Shown here one piece after another: positions 35,728 to 44,145 of a stretch of 64,000 nt of DNA. The DNA comes from Candidatus Eremiobacteraceae bacterium (GTDB taxonomy: Bacteria; Vulcanimicrobiota; Vulcanimicrobiia; Eremiobacterales; Eremiobacteraceae), in assembly GCA_035710745.1 (NCBI GenBank), contig DASTCX010000016.1:62001-126000 (forward strand), written 5' to 3'. Position 1 is the first letter of the stretch. Every line of letters starts with the position of its first letter. The position numbers and the translations under genes were made by a program. The notes under the pieces were generated by a model. It worked only from the letters and a program-made list of their open reading frames with translations, did not search any database and was not told where the DNA came from.

Positions 35728-35771
35728 GCGGTCGACCTTTACGGTCGACCGTAGGCCGAGCGAAGCTCGGC
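35728..35771 (-). repeat. Palindromic element adjoining a GCCGAGC palindrome
   Basis: Arms GCGGTCGACC (35728-35737) and GGTCGACCGT (35743-35752) with loop TTTAC are followed by GCCGAGC-GAA-GCTCGGC (35755-35771). The same two elements abut in mfd (16230-16270), so they may travel as one compound unit. They lie just before rmlD and overlap its likely ribosome-binding region. Confidence 0.9.
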
Positions 35772-35784
35772 GGGGGAATCGACC

Positions 35785-36654
35785 ATGCGCGTTGCCGTGA
35801 TCGGCGCGAACGGACAGGTCGGCACGGATCTCGTCGCCGCGGCGCAGGCCGCCGGTCTCGACGTGCTATCCCTCACGCACGCCGATTGCGACGTCACGGA
35901 TCGTCCATCGCTCGACGCCGCATTTCGCGGGCTTGGCGAAGGCGATTTCGTGGCGAACACCGCGGCGTTCCACCGCACCGATGCCTGCGAAGACGATCCG
36001 GAGCGAGCGATGGCGGTCAACGCGCTCGGGGCGTTCAACGCAGCGGCCGCGGCGAACGAGCGCGGAGCCGGCCTCGTGTTCGTCAGCACCGACTTCGTCT
36101 TCGACGGTTCGAAAGACTCAGCATACTTCGAGAGCGACGCGCCGAGGCCCATCAACGCGTATGGAGTCTCGAAGTTCGCGGGCGAGATGCTCGCCGCACA
36201 TGCGAATCCGTCGCACTACGTCGTGCGCCTCTCGAGCGTGTTCGGCGTCGCCGGCGCGAGCGGCAAGGGCGGCAACTTCGTCGAGACGATCATCTCGAAG
36301 GCGCGCGGCGGCGCGCCGATCGATGTCGTGGACGATATCGTCATGGCGCCGACGTACGCAGCCGACGCGGCGCAGCTCGTCGTCGCACTGCTGTCGACGC
36401 GCGCACCGTTCGGCGTGTATCATCTCGCCAACGCGGGCGAGTGTTCGTGGTTCGAGTTCGCCGATGCGATCCTCGCCGACTCGGGATCCGAAGCGCGCGC
36501 TCGACCGATATCGTCGGCGGACGTGCCGGGCAAAGCGCGCCGCCCGCGCCGCTCGACGCTGGCGAGCGAGAAGCTCGCGCGGCTCGGACTGAGCGCTCGT
36601 CCATGGCGCGCCGCCCTCGACGCGTACTTGATCGAGAAGGGCTACCGCAAATAG
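35785..36654 (+). CDS. rmlD: dTDP-4-dehydrorhamnose reductase-like SDR
   Basis: A 289-residue extended-SDR reductase of the RmlD type, which makes the last step to dTDP-L-rhamnose. It has the nucleotide motif VIGANGQVGTDL, DCDVTDRPSLDAAF, NTAAFHRTDACEDDPERAMA, VFVSTDFVFDGSK, and the catalytic YxxxK in INAYGVSKFAGEML. Near the C-terminus YHLANAGECSWFEFADAIL is typical. RmlA, RmlB and RmlC are not in the window, so the exact substrate (dTDP-rhamnose versus another 4-keto sugar) is uncertain. Confidence 0.82.
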   Translation: MRVAVIGANGQVGTDLVAAAQAAGLDVLSLTHADCDVTDRPSLDAAFRGLGEGDFVANTAAFHRTDACEDDPERAMAVNALGAFNAAAAANERGAGLVFVSTDFVFDGSKDSAYFESDAPRPINAYGVSKFAGEMLAAHANPSHYVVRLSSVFGVAGASGKGGNFVETIISKARGGAPIDVVDDIVMAPTYAADAAQLVVALLSTRAPFGVYHLANAGECSWFEFADAILADSGSEARARPISSADVPGKARRPRRSTLASEKLARLGLSARPWRAALDAYLIEKGYRK

Positions 36655-36691
36655 ACGCTCGATCGCCGCGTTCTTTCGCGAGATAAAGGGA

Positions 36692-36766
36692 GCGGTCGAG
36701 ATTCATCTCGACCGCCGCGTTCTTTCAACAACAAGCTCGTCTCCGGTCGAGCTAAAGCTCGACCGC
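36692..36766. repeat. Two palindromic elements, opposite orientation
   Basis: Copy 1 (GA/TC subtype): GCGGTCGAGAT (36692-36702), loop TC, ATCTCGACCGC (36705-36715), minus orientation. Copy 2 (GC/GC subtype): GGTCGAGCT (36745-36753), loop AA, AGCTCGACC (36756-36764), plus orientation. The right flank of copy 2 (CGCTAC) supplies the TAG stop of the convergent epimerase gene. Confidence 0.9.
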
Positions 36767-37824
36767 TACAAGGCGGGAGACTCGCTTGGCTCGCGACGGC
36801 GAGCCGACCATACGTCGGCGAACGCGCCGTGCGTGCCGATGACCTCGTCGATCATCGTCATCCACGCGATGTTGTAGTAGCGCGGATGTGCGAGCTCGAT
36901 CGGATCGTCGATCGGCAGGAAGCTCAGGATGCGCTCGATCGATTCGAGCACGGTGACGCGGGGCGTGAAGCCGATCGCATCTTGCAGCTTGCGGTTCTCG
37001 CAGCGATAATTGCGATTGATGCTCGGAACCGGCGCGCTTTCGAGACGGACATGGCGGTGATGGAGCGACAGCGATCCGGCGACGAGCATCGCGAGCTGGC
37101 GGATCTGATGGTTCTCGTGCACGACGTTGAAGATCTGACCGCCGACCGCGCTCGCCGGCGCCTCGAGGCAGCGCAAGTGCGCTTCGGCGACGTCGGTGAC
37201 GTCGACGAGCGGTCGCCACATCCACCCGCCGCCGTGCAGATACAACCGTTCGCGCAGGAGCGCATCCTTGATGAACGTGTTGACGACAAGGTCGAGGCGC
37301 ATCCGCGGGCTGTAGCCGTAGACCGTGCCTTGGCGCAAGATGACGGGAGCGAAGCGGCCGTCCGCCGCGCGCATCAGATGCTGCTCGGCTCCGAACTTCG
37401 AGCGCGAATACGCGCCCCGCGGCGAGACCTTCGTCGTCTCGTCGAATAGCCCGTCGCCTAGGCCGTCGTAGATCGACGCACTCGATCCGAACGTGAGCCG
37501 GCCGACACCGCAGCGCTTGCACGCCGCGGCGAGCGTCTCCGTCGCGACGGCGTTCATCTCCCAGTTCGCCGACGGATTGTACTCCGCAGTCGGGTCGTTC
37601 GAGAGGCCTGCGAGATGGACGACGCCGTCGACCCCATCGAGCGCCCGATCGTCGAAATCGCGGACGTCGGCGTGGATGAGCTCGATTCGGTCGGCGATGT
37701 GCTCGATCGGCTTTGTGCCCCAATAGAGCCTATCGAGGACGCGCACTTGATGACCGGCTTCGAGCAACCGCTCGCAAAGCACGACGCCGATATATCCGGC
37801 GCCGCCCGTGACCAGCACTTTCAT
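36766..37824 (-). CDS. NAD-dependent sugar epimerase/dehydratase
   Basis: A 352-residue extended SDR. The nucleotide motif is VLVTGGAGYIGVVLCERLLE, followed by VDGVVHLAGLSNDP, TFGSSASIYDG, and the catalytic SPRGAYSRSKFGAEQHLMRA (Y-x3-K). The C-terminal half has the substrate-binding segment LHGGGWMWRPLVDVTDVAEA. It resembles UDP-glucose epimerase and 4,6-dehydratase relatives in surface-glycan clusters; the sugar is not determinable. Its TAG stop lies in the flank of a palindromic element. It is convergent with rmlD and lies downstream of the second OstA-like gene (35-bp gap). Confidence 0.8.
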   Translation of the reverse strand: MKVLVTGGAGYIGVVLCERLLEAGHQVRVLDRLYWGTKPIEHIADRIELIHADVRDFDDRALDGVDGVVHLAGLSNDPTAEYNPSANWEMNAVATETLAAACKRCGVGRLTFGSSASIYDGLGDGLFDETTKVSPRGAYSRSKFGAEQHLMRAADGRFAPVILRQGTVYGYSPRMRLDLVVNTFIKDALLRERLYLHGGGWMWRPLVDVTDVAEAHLRCLEAPASAVGGQIFNVVHENHQIRQLAMLVAGSLSLHHRHVRLESAPVPSINRNYRCENRKLQDAIGFTPRVTVLESIERILSFLPIDDPIELAHPRYYNIAWMTMIDEVIGTHGAFADVWSARRREPSESPAL

Positions 37825-37859
37825 GACCGTCTAGGTTTCGTCTGGCGCGAAGCTTCTCC

Positions 37860-39455
37860 TCATGGCAGTATCTGGAATCCGATGCTGCCGAGACGCTGAC
37901 CGAGATAGCCGAAACTGTAGGACCTGCTCACGTCGAACGCGAGCGATCGGCTGACGCGGAAGCGGACGTCCAAAGAAGCGAACCACGGTTGGACCTCGAT
38001 GCCCGGCGGCGCGGACAGCGCCGCTTCGTGCGTCAGTCCGAAGCCGAACGAGAACGGCTCGCCGTTGTTGTAGTCGATCGTCGCGACTTGCGCGCTGACG
38101 TACGTGCGCGTTCCCGTGTCGAACGACGGATAGACGTCGACGACCGGGTTCTCGATGTCGGCGAGCTTCGTCGTCATGTATGTATCCCACCGGTGTGTGA
38201 ACGTCGCCGAGTAGATGGCGGCGAACTGACGGTGCGGCTGATCGTCGAAGAGCTGGCGCCAGTCCGCTTGCAGCGACAGGGATGACGACGGATCGAGCAC
38301 GAGCGCCGGCGCTTGGATCGCCGTGTCGAAAGCGGTGTCGTAGATCGGCGTCACGACGGAACCGTACGATTGCGACCGGCCGTACTCGGTGGCGACGTGA
38401 TAGTCGAAGAGATCGCCGAGCCAGCCGGCGCCGAGCGGCTCGTATGCTCCTTGCCAGACCAGCGTCTCGAAATCGCCGCCGAGCGAGTCGGACGCGGACA
38501 AGCTGAGGAACGAGCGATGGAGGCTGTCGATCGCGCCGTACCGCCACAACGAGCCGATGCCGCTTGCGGTCAAGCCGTCGAGCGTCTGCGACGCGTGGCC
38601 GTTCACTTGTTCGTGCCAGGTGAACTCCGCGTCTTTCACGGGGCCGTACAGCGGAGAAATCGAGAACAGGTCGTACGCCTTATCGCCGTCGACGATGCGG
38701 TGATCGAGGCCGACGCCGACCTTCGTCTGCGCGTTGTACGTGAAGTGCGCTCCGGTTATCGAGTCGCGCGTGCTGCCGAAGTAGATCGGTATATCTTCAG
38801 AGCTGCCCGCGACATTGCTCTGCGAATATCCGACTTCGGACGAGAACGTGTAGACGTACGACGGCAGATAGACGTCTTTGCCGCCCGGCACGATGACGCG
38901 TGCGGCGCCGAGGCGGACGTCCGCGCCGAGATGCGCGGTGGCGACCGCGGCGCTTGCGAAGGGCGTCTCACCTTCGAGATCGACGAGCGCGAGCGGCTCG
39001 GGACCCGGCGTCGTGTCTGCCGCGGGCGTCGGCGACGATAAAGGTGGGGGCGATGGTGAGGCCTCGACCGGCGTCACGAGCGAGCCGGTGACCGAATAGG
39101 TCGCCGGCGACGGAGCGATCGAGACGAGCGTGCCGTCGTGCGATGCGAGATCGATGCCGAGCGCGACGCCGCTTTGGATCTGCGCCGCGCCGGTCGCGGC
39201 GCCGGCGATGTGGACGTCGCCTGCAGCGACGTAGCGGTCGTGGTTCAAGTCGACGATGATACGATCGGCGCTGACGTGGAGCACGCCGTCATCGAGCGTC
39301 GCACCACCACGCGCATCGAGCACGAGATGACCGGCGAAGAACTCGACGTCCGCGCCTTTGAGCGTCACCGCAGGATGCAACGTGGCGGCGTCCACGGCGG
39401 CCGCACAGAAAAAACTAGAGCAGATGCTAGCCGAAACGACGGCGCCCCGAATCAG
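37860..39455 (-). CDS. OstA/LptD-like outer-membrane protein 2, apparent CTG start
   Basis: A 531-residue exported protein. The N-terminal OstA-like segments (DVEFFAGHLVLDARGGATLD, VDLNHDRYVAAGDVHIAG) are followed by a Pro-rich linker and a long beta-strand region. It ends in FRVSRSLAFDVSRSYSFGYL and a terminal strand. The nearest ATG/GTG/TTG (GTG at 39395) would remove half of a good signal peptide. CTG at 39455 overlaps the aminotransferase stop as CTGA, in frame, and gives MIRGAVVSASICSSFFCAAA. I take that as the start. It is paralogous to the protein at 19564-21285; the end motif RSYxFxxxGQR is shared. Confidence 0.65.
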   Translation of the reverse strand: MIRGAVVSASICSSFFCAAAVDAATLHPAVTLKGADVEFFAGHLVLDARGGATLDDGVLHVSADRIIVDLNHDRYVAAGDVHIAGAATGAAQIQSGVALGIDLASHDGTLVSIAPSPATYSVTGSLVTPVEASPSPPPLSSPTPAADTTPGPEPLALVDLEGETPFASAAVATAHLGADVRLGAARVIVPGGKDVYLPSYVYTFSSEVGYSQSNVAGSSEDIPIYFGSTRDSITGAHFTYNAQTKVGVGLDHRIVDGDKAYDLFSISPLYGPVKDAEFTWHEQVNGHASQTLDGLTASGIGSLWRYGAIDSLHRSFLSLSASDSLGGDFETLVWQGAYEPLGAGWLGDLFDYHVATEYGRSQSYGSVVTPIYDTAFDTAIQAPALVLDPSSSLSLQADWRQLFDDQPHRQFAAIYSATFTHRWDTYMTTKLADIENPVVDVYPSFDTGTRTYVSAQVATIDYNNGEPFSFGFGLTHEAALSAPPGIEVQPWFASLDVRFRVSRSLAFDVSRSYSFGYLGQRLGSIGFQILP

Positions 39456-40699
39456 CGAGCGCGTGCGAGATAACCCTCGACGAGGTCGCCGAGCCGGCGA
39501 ACGCCCTCGACGATCATGTCCTCGGTCGCGTTGCTGAAATTGAGCCGCATCGTGTTGCGAACGTCACGATTCACCCAGAAAGGCGCTCCGGGTACGAACG
39601 CGACCTTCGACGACGTCGCCATCGAGAGCAGTTCTTGCGTGTCGACGCGATCGGGCGTGCGCGCCCAGAGGAAAAGGCCGCCATCCGGATGCGTCCACGT
39701 GCACCCGTCGGGCATGAGATCGGCGAGCGCTTTGAGCATGACGTCGCGGCGTTTCGCGTAGACGGGAAGCATCTGCTTGACGTGCGCGTCGAGGACCCCG
39801 GGCTTGCGAGCGTACGCGTACACCGCGCGTTGCGTGAAGCTCGAGGTATGCAGGTCTGCGGCTTGCTTCGCAGGGAGCACGCGCTCGTAGAGCCCGCGGT
39901 CTCGGATGACGAGCCACGCGACGCGCATGCCTGGGGCGATCGTCTTGCTCACCGTGCTCATGTATATACAGTTGCGTCCCTCGGCGAGCGCGGCGAGCGA
40001 AGGCAGATGTTCGCCGGAATAGCGCAAGCGGCCGTACGGGTCGTCTTCGAAGATCGGCACGCCGAAGCGGTCGCAGATGGCGATGACTTCTTGGCGCCTG
40101 GAAAGCGAGAGCGTGATGCCGCTCGGGTTCTGGAAGTTCGGAACGAGATAGAGCAGCTTCGGCCGCTGCGGCGCCTGCGCGAGGACCCGCACGAGGTCGT
40201 CGGTGAGGATCCCGTCGTCGTCGGTCGCGACGTTGAGATAGCGCGCCTGATACGCGTCGAACGCTTGGATCGCGCCGAGATACGCCGGATTTTCGATGAC
40301 GACGTAGTCGCCTGGATCGAGCAGCACCTTGCCGATGAGGTCGAGCCCTTGCTGCGATCCGCTGATGATCAGGACGTCGTCGGCGTCGCAACGCAGGTGG
40401 ATCGTCTCGAGCAGATTCGCCGCGACCCAGCGGCGCAAGGGAAGGTAGCCTTCGGTGACGCTGTACTGCATCGCCGCCGGCCCGTCTTCTGCGAGCACCT
40501 CTTGGCACGCGCGCGCGAACTGCTCGACGGGGAAGAGCTCGGGCGCCGGGAGGCCGCCGGCGAAGGAGATGACGTCGGGCATCTCCGTGACTTTGAGGAT
40601 CTCGCGGATGGCGCTGGCCTTGAGGCCGCTCATCCGCGCGGCGAATCGAAACGCGGATGGTTCGTCTTCGCCGGAAGCGCCACGGGCGGCAATCGACAT
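39452..40699 (-). CDS. PLP-dependent aminotransferase, class I/II (LysN/2-aminoadipate type)
   Basis: A 415-residue fold-type I aminotransferase lacking a MocR DNA-binding domain. Visible are the N-terminal VISFAGGLPAPELFPVEQFA, the cofactor segment ISGSQQGLDLIGKVLLDPGD, YLVPNFQNPSGITLS, FEDDPYGRLRYSGEHLPSL, the PLP-lysine in YMSTVSKTIAPGMRVAW, and the substrate Arg in NTMRLNFSNATEDM. Substrates in this group include 2-aminoadipate, aromatic and branched amino acids. Divergent from larB with about 90 bp between; its stop overlaps the OstA-like gene. Confidence 0.87.
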   Translation of the reverse strand: MSIAARGASGEDEPSAFRFAARMSGLKASAIREILKVTEMPDVISFAGGLPAPELFPVEQFARACQEVLAEDGPAAMQYSVTEGYLPLRRWVAANLLETIHLRCDADDVLIISGSQQGLDLIGKVLLDPGDYVVIENPAYLGAIQAFDAYQARYLNVATDDDGILTDDLVRVLAQAPQRPKLLYLVPNFQNPSGITLSLSRRQEVIAICDRFGVPIFEDDPYGRLRYSGEHLPSLAALAEGRNCIYMSTVSKTIAPGMRVAWLVIRDRGLYERVLPAKQAADLHTSSFTQRAVYAYARKPGVLDAHVKQMLPVYAKRRDVMLKALADLMPDGCTWTHPDGGLFLWARTPDRVDTQELLSMATSSKVAFVPGAPFWVNRDVRNTMRLNFSNATEDMIVEGVRRLGDLVEGYLARAR

Positions 40700-40790
40700 G
40701 TTCGAGCCTTACGGAGGTCGTGCGACGGATTCCCCTCGGATGCGGTCGTCCGCGCGGGGTGGCGCAAGCGGCGCGCCGAAATGCGACGCC

Positions 40791-41576
40791 GTGCTCGACG
40801 TCAACACCCTGCGAAGCATCCTCGACGCTGTCCGATCAGGTTCGATGTCCGTCGACGAAGCGCTCTCCTACTGCGGAAAGCGCGCGCCGGATGAACCCGA
40901 GTTGACATATGCGACCCTCGATCATCTCCGACCGGAGCGCACCGGCTTCCCGGAGGTCGTCTATTGCCCGGGAAAGACGGATGAACAAGTCGCGTCGATC
41001 GTCGACCGGCTCGCGCGCCGGACCGGCATCGTCATGGCGACCCGCGCGACTCGCGCGCAATTCGAGGCAGTCAAGAGCATCGTCGGCGATGCGGCGTTCG
41101 AGTCCGACGCGCGTATCATCTCGGTCGAACGAAAGCAGATCCGGCGCGTAGGTCTCGTCGCGGTGGTGTCCGCCGGCACGGCCGATCATCCGGTGGCCGC
41201 CGAGGCCGCCGTCGCGCTCGATCTCATGGGAAACACGGTCGCGCGGATCGAGGACGTCGGTGTCGCCGGCCTCCATCGAGTGCTCGGTCACGTCGGCGCC
41301 CTGCGGAGCGCGAACTGCGTCGTCGTCGTCGCCGGCATGGAGGGGGCGCTGCCGTCGGTCGTCGCCGGTCTCACCGATCGACCGATCGTCGCGGTGCCGA
41401 CGAGCGTCGGGTACGGAGCTTCATTCGGCGGACTCGCGGCGCTCCTCGCGATGCTCAACTCGTGCGCGAGCGGTGTGACCGTGGCGAACATCGACGGGGG
41501 ATTCGTCGGCGCGTGCGCGGCATCGCGGATCAATCATCTCGCGGCGGCGCGGCCGGAGCCGTGCCCTCGCACATGA
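40791..41576 (+). CDS. larB: Nickel-pincer cofactor biosynthesis protein LarB (pyridinium carboxylase)
   Basis: Carboxylates the pyridinium ring of NaAD and releases AMP, the first step to the nickel-pincer nucleotide. The 261-residue protein shows the N-terminal LDAVRSGSMSVDEAL, the conserved GFPEVVYCPGKTDEQV, a VVSAGTADHPVAAEAA segment as in PurE-like folds, VAGMEGALPSVVAGL, PTSVGYGASFGGLAALLAM and the Cys in LNSCASG. GTG at 40791 gives the family N-terminus; an in-frame ATG at 40740 is possible but has no close ribosome-binding site. Its stop overlaps larC as ATGA. Confidence 0.92.
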   Translation: MLDVNTLRSILDAVRSGSMSVDEALSYCGKRAPDEPELTYATLDHLRPERTGFPEVVYCPGKTDEQVASIVDRLARRTGIVMATRATRAQFEAVKSIVGDAAFESDARIISVERKQIRRVGLVAVVSAGTADHPVAAEAAVALDLMGNTVARIEDVGVAGLHRVLGHVGALRSANCVVVVAGMEGALPSVVAGLTDRPIVAVPTSVGYGASFGGLAALLAMLNSCASGVTVANIDGGFVGACAASRINHLAAARPEPCPRT

Positions 41577-42799
41577 GGATAGCGCGCTTCGACTGTTTTT
41601 CCGGCGCCAGCGGCAACATGATACTTGGGGCGCTCGTCGATGCCGGCCTCAGCCTCGACGCGCTTGAGCGCGACCTGCGTAAGCTTCCGGTCGAAGGATG
41701 GTGGATCGAAGCGCGCCGCGTCGATAAGCGTGGCTTGTCGGCGCTCTACCTTGACGTCCGCGTCCCCGGCGAGGACCACGATCGAGGCCATCGCGATCAT
41801 CACGACCACGGCCATCGCACGCTTGCCGATGTCTTGTCGATCTTGCGCCGCGCCGGGTTTCCCGCAGCGGTCGAGAAGGCTGCGAGCGCGATCTACCATC
41901 GATTGGCCGATGCTGAGGCGAAAGTCCATGGGGTCGCGGTCGAAGAGATCGCGTTCCACGAAGTCGGTCAGATCGATGCGATCGTCGACATCGCCGGCGC
42001 CGCGCTCGGCCTTTACTTGATGGGCATCGAACGCGTCTACTGTTCGTCGATGCCGTGCGGACGCGGCTTCATCGATGCGAGCCACGGCCGCATGCCGTCG
42101 CCGGCGCCTGCGACGCTCGAGTTGCTGCGCGGCGCGCCGACGTACGACGTCGACGTCGACGGCGAACTCGTCACGCCGACCGGCGCCGCGATCCTCTCGA
42201 CGATCGCATCGTTCGAGCCGCGTCCGCCGATGGTCGTCGACGGCATCGGCTACGGCGCGGGCAGATCGGAATTCCCATTTCCGAACGTCCTGCGCGTGCT
42301 CGTCGGCGAGACCGTGCAGTCGCATGCCGGGGTTGACGGCGGATCGGGCAGCGACGTCACCGTGCTCGAGACCAACATCGACGACATGAGCCCGCAGCTC
42401 TACGAGCACGCGATAGAGCGGATATTCGCCGCCGGCGCGCTCGACGCGTGGACCCATCCGGTGCAGATGAAGAAAGGTAGGCCGGGCACGCAGCTCTGCG
42501 TCATCGCGCCGCCCGAGCGTGCCGATGCGGTGTCGAGCGCGATGCTCGCGGAGACGACGACGATCGGCGTGCGGCGGTGGAACGTCGCCCGCGACACGCT
42601 CGCGCGCGAAGAGCACGTCGTGACGACCGCGCTCGGGCCGGTTCGCGTCAAACTCGTGCGAGCGCCGTCGGGGCCGCGCGCCCGCCCGGAGTTCGACGAC
42701 TGTCTCGCCATCGCGCAGAAGAACGGCACGACGCTCGCCGAGATAATGCGGCGCGTCGAAGCCGACGTCGACGAATGGCTCGCGAGCCGCTCACCATGA
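41573..42799 (+). CDS. larC: Nickel insertase LarC, single-frame
   Basis: Inserts nickel into the dithio-pincer precursor in a CTP-dependent cyclometallation. The 408-residue protein starts with RIARFDCFSGASGNMILGAL. It has a His-rich stretch (residues about 64-82, DHDRGHRDHHDHGH) as in known LarC, then FHEVGQIDAIVDIAGAALGL, CGRGFIDASHGRMPSPAPAT and ELVTPTGAA. The C-terminal CTP-binding half has LETNIDDMSPQLYEHAIERI, WTHPVQMKKGRPGTQL and TTIGVRR. In Lactobacillus larC needs a programmed frameshift; here one frame covers both halves. ATGA overlaps on both sides. Confidence 0.93.
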   Translation: MRIARFDCFSGASGNMILGALVDAGLSLDALERDLRKLPVEGWWIEARRVDKRGLSALYLDVRVPGEDHDRGHRDHHDHGHRTLADVLSILRRAGFPAAVEKAASAIYHRLADAEAKVHGVAVEEIAFHEVGQIDAIVDIAGAALGLYLMGIERVYCSSMPCGRGFIDASHGRMPSPAPATLELLRGAPTYDVDVDGELVTPTGAAILSTIASFEPRPPMVVDGIGYGAGRSEFPFPNVLRVLVGETVQSHAGVDGGSGSDVTVLETNIDDMSPQLYEHAIERIFAAGALDAWTHPVQMKKGRPGTQLCVIAPPERADAVSSAMLAETTTIGVRRWNVARDTLAREEHVVTTALGPVRVKLVRAPSGPRARPEFDDCLAIAQKNGTTLAEIMRRVEADVDEWLASRSP

Positions 42800-43584
42800 C
42801 GGAACGACAGCTCGAAGCGGCGATCGCGCCGCTGCGACGCGTCATCGTCGCGTACTCCGGCGGCGTCGACAGCGCCGTCGTCCTGGCCGCCGCGTCGCGC
42901 GCACTCCGCGAAGACGTGCTTGCAGTGACGGCCTCGTCGGCGTCGGTCGCGCAGGGTGAGGTGGAGAGCGCGGCGTCTCTTGCGCGCGAGCTCGGCGTCA
43001 CGCACGAGATCATCGAGACGCGCGAATTCGACGACCCCCGTTATCGGGCGAACGCGCCGGACCGGTGCTACCACTGCAAATCGGAGTTGTACTCCGCGCT
43101 ATCGCTCGTCGCGTCGCAGCGAGGGTACGAAGCCGTCCTCGATGGCACGAACGCCGATGACGGGAAAGCGGCGCTCGATCTGCGTCCTGGTCAAGCCGCC
43201 GCGCGGAAGTTCGGCGTACGCAGTCCGCTCGCCCAGCTGGGCATCGGAAAAGCGGAAGTGCGCGCGATCGCAGCGCGCTACGGTCTACGCGTGGCGGACA
43301 AGCCGGCGACGCCGTGCCTGTCGTCACGCGTGCCGCACGGCACCCGCATCGAGATCGACGACCTCCGTCGCATCGACCTAGCCGAGCGCTACTTGCGCGC
43401 GAACGGATTCTCGACCGTGCGCGTCCGCCATTTCGGCGCGACCGCGCGCGTCGAAGTCCCTCTCGAGGACGTCGAACGGATGCGCGGCCTAAAGGAGCGA
43501 GCCGGGCGCGCATTCGCCGCCGTCGGCTACGTGAATATCGACATCGATGAGCGGGGCTACCGTACCGGCAGCCTCAACGAGTGA
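42796..43584 (+). CDS. larE: ATP-dependent sacrificial sulfur transferase LarE
   Basis: Adenylates and thiolates the carboxylated precursor, giving up its own cysteine sulfur. A 262-residue PP-loop protein with VIVAYSGGVDSAVVLAAASR, EIIETREFDDPRY, RCYHCKSELYSALS, AVLDGTNADDGKAALDL, and KPATPCLSSRVPHGTRI, which holds the sacrificial cysteine. The C-terminal RYLRANGFSTVRVRHFG is standard. Last gene of larB-larC-larE; no larA is present in the window, so the client enzyme must be elsewhere. Followed by two palindromic repeats. Confidence 0.92.
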   Translation: MTERQLEAAIAPLRRVIVAYSGGVDSAVVLAAASRALREDVLAVTASSASVAQGEVESAASLARELGVTHEIIETREFDDPRYRANAPDRCYHCKSELYSALSLVASQRGYEAVLDGTNADDGKAALDLRPGQAAARKFGVRSPLAQLGIGKAEVRAIAARYGLRVADKPATPCLSSRVPHGTRIEIDDLRRIDLAERYLRANGFSTVRVRHFGATARVEVPLEDVERMRGLKERAGRAFAAVGYVNIDIDERGYRTGSLNE

Positions 43585-43602
43585 CTTAGTCGGTGGAACG
43601 TA

Positions 43603-43676
43603 GCGGTCGAGCTTTAGCTCGACCGGAGACGACCTCGCACTGGTTAAACCGCGACGGTCGACGTAAACGTCGACCG
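43603..43676. repeat. Two palindromic elements (GC/GC and CG/CG subtypes)
   Basis: Copy 1: GCGGTCGAGCT (43603-43613), loop TT, AGCTCGACC (43616-43624), minus orientation. Copy 2: CGGTCGACGT (43655-43664), loop AA, ACGTCGACCG (43667-43676), plus orientation; this is the only CG/CG copy seen. The spacer between them contains GACCTCGCA, which recurs in the spacer at 51889-51897. Confidence 0.9.
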
Positions 43677-43716
43677 CTCCAACAATCGCGTTGGAAATCG
43701 TTCGATCGAGTATTGA

Positions 43717-44145
43717 TCAGAACTCGTCGATCGAGTCCGCTCCGGCCGACGTGAACAGCTGCCGTAGCGCGGTCGAGTCGGAGTACGAAGGATAGCCGAC
43801 GATCATGCGTCCGTCCTCGACGGCTTTCGCATAGTCGTCGGTGCGGCCGTCTGGGACGCCGAGTTCGGAGAGCGACTCGAGCAGCTCGTCGCCGTGCACT
43901 TCGTTCGGCGAGCGGTTAGTCGAGGTGGGCAGCCCGGTGCCGCCGGTGCCGAGCGTCGGGCCTTCGACGCCGCGCTCGACGTCGCCGATCCACACGAACT
44001 GGACACCGCTGGTCGCGAGCTCCGTCGGCACTTCGTCGGTCGTCAGCGCACGGAGGCGTTCCGGATCGGCGCCGCTCTCGCGCAGGCCGTCGATGATCGA
44101 TTTCAGTGCGCCGCTATTAGAAAATATGCCAACCACCATGCTCAC
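43717..44145 (-). CDS. General stress protein-like small alpha/beta protein
   Basis: A 142-residue soluble protein. It opens with a hydrophobic strand and helix (MVVGIFSNSGALKSIIDGLR) and closes with YAKAVEDGRMIVGYPSYSDS plus a short helix and strand (LRQLFTSAGADSIDEF). This arrangement resembles the YflT/general-stress-17M-like domain (two ferredoxin-like halves), but the match is weak and no function is assigned. GTG at 44145 was chosen because GAGGA lies 8 nt upstream; GTG 44160 and ATG 44139 are alternatives. It is a single-gene unit divergent from the flippase. Confidence 0.5.
   Translation of the reverse strand: MSMVVGIFSNSGALKSIIDGLRESGADPERLRALTTDEVPTELATSGVQFVWIGDVERGVEGPTLGTGGTGLPTSTNRSPNEVHGDELLESLSELGVPDGRTDDYAKAVEDGRMIVGYPSYSDSTALRQLFTSAGADSIDEF

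Noticed and set aside
40455-40790. Longer larB starting within the aminotransferase gene
   Set aside because: The added residues are antisense to the divergent aminotransferase coding sequence and do not match LarB.
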